Positions 60,284 to 64,000 of a stretch of DNA of 64,000 nt are shown one piece after another. Below the pieces are notes generated by a model, which saw only the letters and a program-made list of their open reading frames with translations, did no database searches and was not told the origin of the DNA. A program made the position numbers and the translations under genes. Position 1 is the first letter of the stretch, and the number at the start of each line of letters is the position of its first letter. Source of the DNA: Synergistaceae bacterium (GTDB lineage Bacteria; Synergistota; Synergistia; Synergistales; Aminobacteriaceae); contig JAHDKT010000070.1 of assembly GCA_018436725.1 (NCBI GenBank), positions 1 through 64,000 on the forward strand. The letters run 5' to 3'.

Positions 60284-60954
60284 ATAACGGCACGGAAGTA
60301 CAAAAACCGGCATTGAAAAGAAGAGTGTTGAGCGACGACGTCGTGGAGTATCTTATCGACGCGATTATGAAGGGCGACTTCCCTCCGGGGAGCAAGATCG
60401 TGGAGCTGCAAGTCGCACGACTGCTCGAAGTAAGTCAGTCGACGATACGAGAAGCTCTTAGAGAATTGGAAACGCGCGGTTTTCTGGAATCGAGACCTTT
60501 CAGGGGGACATTCGTACGAAAATTCACTCTCGAAGGGTTGAAAGATTACTTCAAGACCCGCACCGAATTGGAGCTGATAGCCGCCCGATGGGCTGTCGAA
60601 AACGACTTTGCGAGCATGGACCTCGCTCGAATCGAGCGGTGCGTTCAGGAGATGGGGCGATTCGTCGTCGAGGAGGACCACGTCGCCTTCCGTAAAAAAG
60701 ATATGGAATTTCACAAAACCCTTGTGGAAGGTTCCGGAAGTCCCTCGCTTCTTTCGGCCTGGAGCGCTCTTTGTCACAGCTATTGGGCCTATTTCGGCCT
60801 GTATTTCGAACAGAAACAGTATAACCTTGCGGATCAGACAGGAAAACATGCCGCCATTTTCACTCTGTTGTCGGCGGGGAGGCTTGGTGAATTGAGAGAA
60901 AGCATCGAGAGCCACTACGTCGACATCGGCGTTATTCTCGACCTCATGGAGTAG
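60280..60954 (+). CDS. GntR-family regulator with FCD domain, TRAP operon 2
   Basis: A 224-residue FadR-type regulator. The winged helix contains VARLLEVSQSTIREALRELE and GFLESRPFRGTFVRKF. The FCD domain has RTELELIAARWAV near 90, MEFHKTLVEGSGSPSL near 142 and ESIESHYVDIG at the end, supplying Asp/His metal ligands. A GTG at 60280 with GGAGG 7 bp upstream overlaps the racemase stop (GTGTGA); the longer frame from 60238 lies inside that gene. It probably regulates the surrounding operon through the palindrome at 55872. Confidence 0.9.
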   Translation: MNNGTEVQKPALKRRVLSDDVVEYLIDAIMKGDFPPGSKIVELQVARLLEVSQSTIREALRELETRGFLESRPFRGTFVRKFTLEGLKDYFKTRTELELIAARWAVENDFASMDLARIERCVQEMGRFVVEEDHVAFRKKDMEFHKTLVEGSGSPSLLSAWSALCHSYWAYFGLYFEQKQYNLADQTGKHAAIFTLLSAGRLGELRESIESHYVDIGVILDLME

Positions 60955-61081
60955 CGCGCTACGCAATGCAGCGTGGACGAACAATACTCGCAAAGGAAGG
61001 ATGCTGAGAAAAGAAGAGGTTACGACGACCGGCGTTTCGAGAAAGATTATTACTTAATTAATATATAAGGAGATGAGTTTG

Positions 61082-62362
61082 ATGTACTTGGGAAGAGAGA
61101 GATTTACCATCACCGGAATTGTTGCTCGGGAGATTCTCGACTGCCGTTTCAACCCCACGATTCAGGTCGACGTCTGGGTAGGGAATGAAATTTTCGGTCG
61201 GGCGGATGTTCCTGCCGGGCGTTCCAGAGGGGAGAAGGAAGCCTGGGAAATCCGCGACGGAGACAAAAAGGTCTATGGAGGACTCGGGGTGGGGCGAGCG
61301 ATCAGAAATATCGAAGACCGCATCGCACCGGCCATCGTCGGAATGGACGTTCGGGATCAGAGGAACATCGACTTGGCCATGATCGCGCTGGACGGCACAC
61401 CGAACAAACAAAATATCGGAGGAAACGCCGTCATAGGGGTTTCGATGGCGACTGCGCGCGCTGCGGCGAACGCCTGCGGGCTTCCTCTGTACCGTTACCT
61501 CAACGCGAACGCCCATGTGCTTCCCGTGCCTCTGTTGAACTATATCAACGGCGGACGACTCACCTCCAACGATCTCGATTTTCAGGAAATCTGCATCTTT
61601 CCCGTGGGCGCCGAAACCTTCCGCGAATCCATGATCATCGGATGGGACGTCTACAACGCTCTGCGGGACATCCTTTCGAGCAAATACGGTAAGCTGGCGG
61701 TGAACGTCGGCGACGAAGGCGGATTCGCGCCCCCCATCGTAAGCACGAAAGAGGCCATGGACCACCTCGTTCGCGCCGTCGAAGTCACCGGACACGCCGA
61801 CAAGGTCATGTACGGATTCGACTGCGCAGCGACGCATTTCTACGATGCGGAGAAAAAGATGTACAAGTTCGAAGGGGAGTACAGAACCCGGACCGAGCTG
61901 CTTGATTTCTACAAGGATCTTGTGAAGACGTACCCCATCGCTTCGATGGAGGATCCCTTCGACGAAAACGACATCGAGGGATTCGACATGGCGACGAAAG
62001 AACTCGGTATCCAGATCGTAGGAGACGACTTCCTCTGCACGAACCCGAAGCTTATTCGCGAACGGGGGGCTCGCTGCAATGCGCTCCTTCTCAAGTTCAA
62101 TCAGGTCGGGACGCTTTCCGAGACTCTGGACGCCGCCGAAAGCTCCTACAGACATCAGTTCGGCATCATGGTGTCCGAACGCTCCGGAGAAACCGAAGAT
62201 CCTATCCTTTCCGACGTCGCCGTCGGCATCAACGCCGGCCAGATAAAGACGGGAGCGACCCGCTCGGAAAGGACCGTAAAGTACAATCGTCTTCTCGAAA
62301 TCGAAACTGAACTCGGCGACGCCGCTCTGTACGCCGGACGTCTTTTCAGAAATCCCTTCTAA
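61082..62362 (+). CDS. non-canonical enolase-family protein
   Basis: A 426-residue protein alignable with phosphopyruvate hydratase over its full length. Kept: the Mg2+ ligands in FDCAAT, MEDPFDE and GDDFLCTN, the catalytic Glu region VGDEGGFAP, the Lys in LLKFNQVGTLSET and the Lys of RTVKYNR. Changed: the flexible substrate loop reads AGRSRG (45-50) instead of SGASTG, the His of the NGG-x-H loop is Leu160, and the S-H-R-S-G-E-T motif has Glu366 for His. These sites contact the 2-phosphoglycerate phosphate and carboxylate, so a different 2-hydroxy or 3-hydroxy acid substrate is likely. ATG 61082 is 9 bp after AAGGAG; the ATG at 61073 is too close. It lies before a glycerate kinase gene. Confidence 0.85.
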   Translation: MYLGRERFTITGIVAREILDCRFNPTIQVDVWVGNEIFGRADVPAGRSRGEKEAWEIRDGDKKVYGGLGVGRAIRNIEDRIAPAIVGMDVRDQRNIDLAMIALDGTPNKQNIGGNAVIGVSMATARAAANACGLPLYRYLNANAHVLPVPLLNYINGGRLTSNDLDFQEICIFPVGAETFRESMIIGWDVYNALRDILSSKYGKLAVNVGDEGGFAPPIVSTKEAMDHLVRAVEVTGHADKVMYGFDCAATHFYDAEKKMYKFEGEYRTRTELLDFYKDLVKTYPIASMEDPFDENDIEGFDMATKELGIQIVGDDFLCTNPKLIRERGARCNALLLKFNQVGTLSETLDAAESSYRHQFGIMVSERSGETEDPILSDVAVGINAGQIKTGATRSERTVKYNRLLEIETELGDAALYAGRLFRNPF

Positions 62363-62383
62363 AAAAGCGTCCGACACGATCGC

Positions 62384-62414
62384 AGAGGGCCGGAGAAAAC
62401 CGCTCCGGCCCTCT
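62384..62414 (+). terminator. intercistronic hairpin, enolase-like to kinase
   Basis: AGAGGGCCGGAG (62384-62395) with CTCCGGCCCTCT (62403-62414), a perfect 12-bp stem 21 bp after the enolase-like stop and 27 bp before the kinase start. Without a T tract it may be a partial terminator or an mRNA end protector that lowers kinase expression. Confidence 0.55.
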
Positions 62415-62441
62415 ATCCGCAGAGAATCGGAGTGGTACAGT

Positions 62442-63803
62442 ATGAACTACGTTAAAAATATTGATGAACTGCTCTCTCACGGGAACAGGGAACTTCGCTC
62501 CGAGGCCCTCGAAATATTGAACGCAGGCCTCCGACATGCCGATCCCGGAAGGGCGGCGCGCGACCTGATCCGTTTCGACCATGCCACCGAAACTCTTTCC
62601 ATCGGAGGAGTTTCCCGAAAACCGGGAGAGTTTGCCAATATCTACGTCATCGGAGCGGGGAAAGCGACGTTTCCCATCGCGCGGGCGCTCGACGAGATTT
62701 TCGGCGAACGCATCGCCGAAGGAATCGTCATTTGCAAAGACGGACAAGAGGGAGAGCTACGCAACATTCAACTTCGCCTCGCCAGTCATCCGATTCCGAA
62801 CGAACAGGGGATGGCGGCTGCGGCCGATATTCTTGCTCTCGCGCGGAAGACGAGAGAACGAGACCTCGTCTTCGCCTGTATCACGGGGGGAAGTTCCGCA
62901 CTTCTTCCCCTGCCGATTCCCGAGATCACGCTCGAAGACAAAAAAAAAGCCAACAAGATATTGCTTACATGCGGCGCCAACATTCTCGAAATAAACGCGG
63001 TGCGCAAGCATTTGAGCCTTGTCAAAGGGGGACTGCTCGCCCGCGCCGTCGATCCCGGGGCCTTGCTGGTGAATCTCACCGTCTCGGACGTCATCGGGGA
63101 TCCTCTGGACTACATCACCGATCCTACGGTACCGGATACCTCGACCTTTGCGGATGCCCGAAACACTTTGGACAAGTACGACCTTTGGGACAAAATACCT
63201 GCGTCCATAGCCCGCTATTTAAGAAATCCGCCGCCGGAGCGGGAAACGCCGAAGTCTTTCGACGACCGCCGCATAGAGAATCATATTCTGGTTCCGGGCG
63301 ACGCGGCGTGCAAAGGAGCGGCTCTCCGAGCGCGGGAACTGGGGTTCGATACGATGATCCTCTCCACGATGTTCGAAGGAGAGAGTAAAGAATTGGGAAG
63401 AACGTTCGCCTTCATCGCGAAAGAGGTACGCGCGAACTCCCGTCCGCTCGCCGTCCCGTGCGCCTTTATCGGAGGCGGAGAAACAACGGTCACCGTCAGC
63501 GGCGAAGGAGGAGAAGGCGGTCCGAATCAGGAGTTCGCCATCGGCTGCGCCCTTGAAATAGGAACTTTGCAGGATGTGGTGACGGCAGGGCTCGACACGG
63601 ACGGCACGGACGGCCCCACCCTCTGCGCCGGCGGCATCGCCGACGAGTATTCCATTAAAAGGGCGAGAGGAATCGGTATCGATCTTTACGAAGCGCTCAA
63701 ACGGCATGATACGACCGCACCGCTGCTCCGCCTGGGCGACGCTATCATGACCGGCAATACCGGCACCAACGTCAACGACCTGAAAATCATGCTTCTCCGT
63801 TGA
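62442..63803 (+). CDS. glycerate 2-kinase (MOFRL/GckA type)
   Basis: A 453-residue kinase of the DUF4147-MOFRL family, which phosphorylates D-glycerate at C2 to 2-phosphoglycerate. Visible are VIGAGKATFPIARALDE near 68, ITGGSSALLPLPIPEITLED near 148, INAVRKHLSLVKGGLLA near 185 (conserved Lys in the catalytic region) and TVSDVIGDPLD near 215. The MOFRL C-terminal domain has GGGETTVTV near 348, GGPNQEFAIG and AGLDTDGTDGPT near 385. GGAG precedes ATG 62442. Its product is the normal enolase substrate, so its place next to an altered enolase is notable. Confidence 0.92.
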   Translation: MNYVKNIDELLSHGNRELRSEALEILNAGLRHADPGRAARDLIRFDHATETLSIGGVSRKPGEFANIYVIGAGKATFPIARALDEIFGERIAEGIVICKDGQEGELRNIQLRLASHPIPNEQGMAAAADILALARKTRERDLVFACITGGSSALLPLPIPEITLEDKKKANKILLTCGANILEINAVRKHLSLVKGGLLARAVDPGALLVNLTVSDVIGDPLDYITDPTVPDTSTFADARNTLDKYDLWDKIPASIARYLRNPPPERETPKSFDDRRIENHILVPGDAACKGAALRARELGFDTMILSTMFEGESKELGRTFAFIAKEVRANSRPLAVPCAFIGGGETTVTVSGEGGEGGPNQEFAIGCALEIGTLQDVVTAGLDTDGTDGPTLCAGGIADEYSIKRARGIGIDLYEALKRHDTTAPLLRLGDAIMTGNTGTNVNDLKIMLLR

Positions 63804-63832
63804 TCTCCCGCATATCGATGGAGGTGAACACT

Positions 63833-64000
63833 ATGCGCGACATCGTTTTCGCCGATTCTTTTCATCTCTCTCCCGCTGCGGAAGAGAGAATCGCTTCGCT
63901 CGGAACAATTTTCCGATGCTCGCTCGACGAAAGAGAACGCCTTCTCGCAGCCGCCCCCGGCGCCGATCTTATCGTCGCGGAATACGCCCGCATCGACGAA
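63833..64000 (+). CDS. probable 2-hydroxyacid dehydrogenase, N-terminal 56 codons (cut by window end)
   Basis: ATG 63833 follows GGAGGTGAACACT and opens a frame to the window edge: MRDIVFADSFHLSPAAEERI, then LDERERLLAAAPGADLIVAE. A beta strand, a helix, and then a loop around A-D-L-I-V resemble the start of D-isomer-specific 2-hydroxyacid dehydrogenases (glycerate/hydroxypyruvate reductases). Catalytic motifs lie outside the window, so the call rests on fold and operon context. Confidence 0.5.
   Translation, partial: MRDIVFADSFHLSPAAEERIASLGTIFRCSLDERERLLAAAPGADLIVAEYARIDE

Noticed and set aside
1..64000. tRNA, rRNA, CRISPR arrays or insertion sequences
   Set aside because: I found no cloverleaf, rRNA-like stretch, regularly spaced repeat or transposase frame. 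The only tandem repeats are those at 1912-2043 and 14068-14119.

Overview
The window looks like part of a chromosome from a member of the Synergistota (Synergistetes), probably an anaerobic, amino-acid- or organic-acid-fermenting bacterium. The best single clue is the beta-helix surface protein at 6820-8484. It ends in a Gly-rich Cys motif, a hydrophobic stretch and a basic tail, the pattern of the Synergist-CTERM sorting signal. The rest fits that picture: high GC with GC-rich third codon positions, two complete TRAP transporter operons, peptidase and amidohydrolase genes, a PPi-type phosphofructokinase and a Ni-racemase homologue. I found no tRNA, rRNA, CRISPR array, intact transposase or phage module.

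Layout. (1) 422-6491: two close DUF3754 paralogues flank a divergent calcium-type P-type ATPase. (2) 6820-8484: the surface beta-helix protein. (3) 8578-14145: an accessory-looking patch. It holds a decayed HigA-type antitoxin, an intact MazEF-like pair, an RraA-like protein, a LysR regulator and an aconitase. It also holds relics of a 2-hydroxycarboxylate transporter and of a glutamine-amidotransferase-like gene, and a 26-bp tandem repeat. (4) 14157-23058, minus strand: a LacI regulator, a BMP-type nucleoside ABC importer, a nucleoside hydrolase, an M20 peptidase and an amidotransferase-like protein. (5) 23404-28957: a HisKA_2 histidine kinase and a polyamine importer with a fused PotC-PotD protein. 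(6) 29057-34484: ComB with a C26 amidase, a divergent AEC-type carrier, PTS enzyme I and an AbiEii-type toxin pair.

(7) 34575-45363, minus strand: a signalling block made of a hybrid kinase (HisKA-HATPase-REC-Hpt), two GGDEF proteins sharing the same double-sensor front end, and a periplasmic serine hydrolase. (8) 45477-48575: a metallophosphoesterase, PPi-phosphofructokinase and D-Ala-D-Ala ligase. (9) 48718-55451, minus strand: a TRAP operon with a nitrilase-type amidase, an M20 hydrolase, a D-2-hydroxyacid dehydrogenase and a GntR regulator, behind a perfect-consensus promoter. (10) 55983-64000, plus strand: a divergent TRAP operon with a LarA-type racemase/epimerase, a GntR regulator, an enolase-like protein with altered catalytic residues, a glycerate-2-kinase-type enzyme and the start of a probable hydroxyacid dehydrogenase.

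Region 10 is the most likely place for undescribed chemistry. TRAP import, nickel-dependent C2 epimerisation, phosphorylation and a non-canonical enolase would together take a hydroxyacid (glycerate or a relative) into central metabolism. The enolase keeps its metal ligands and Lys but has lost the His of the NGG loop, and Glu replaces the His of the S-H-R-S-G-E motif. Start codons were chosen mainly from Shine-Dalgarno spacing, so several differ from the longest open frame.
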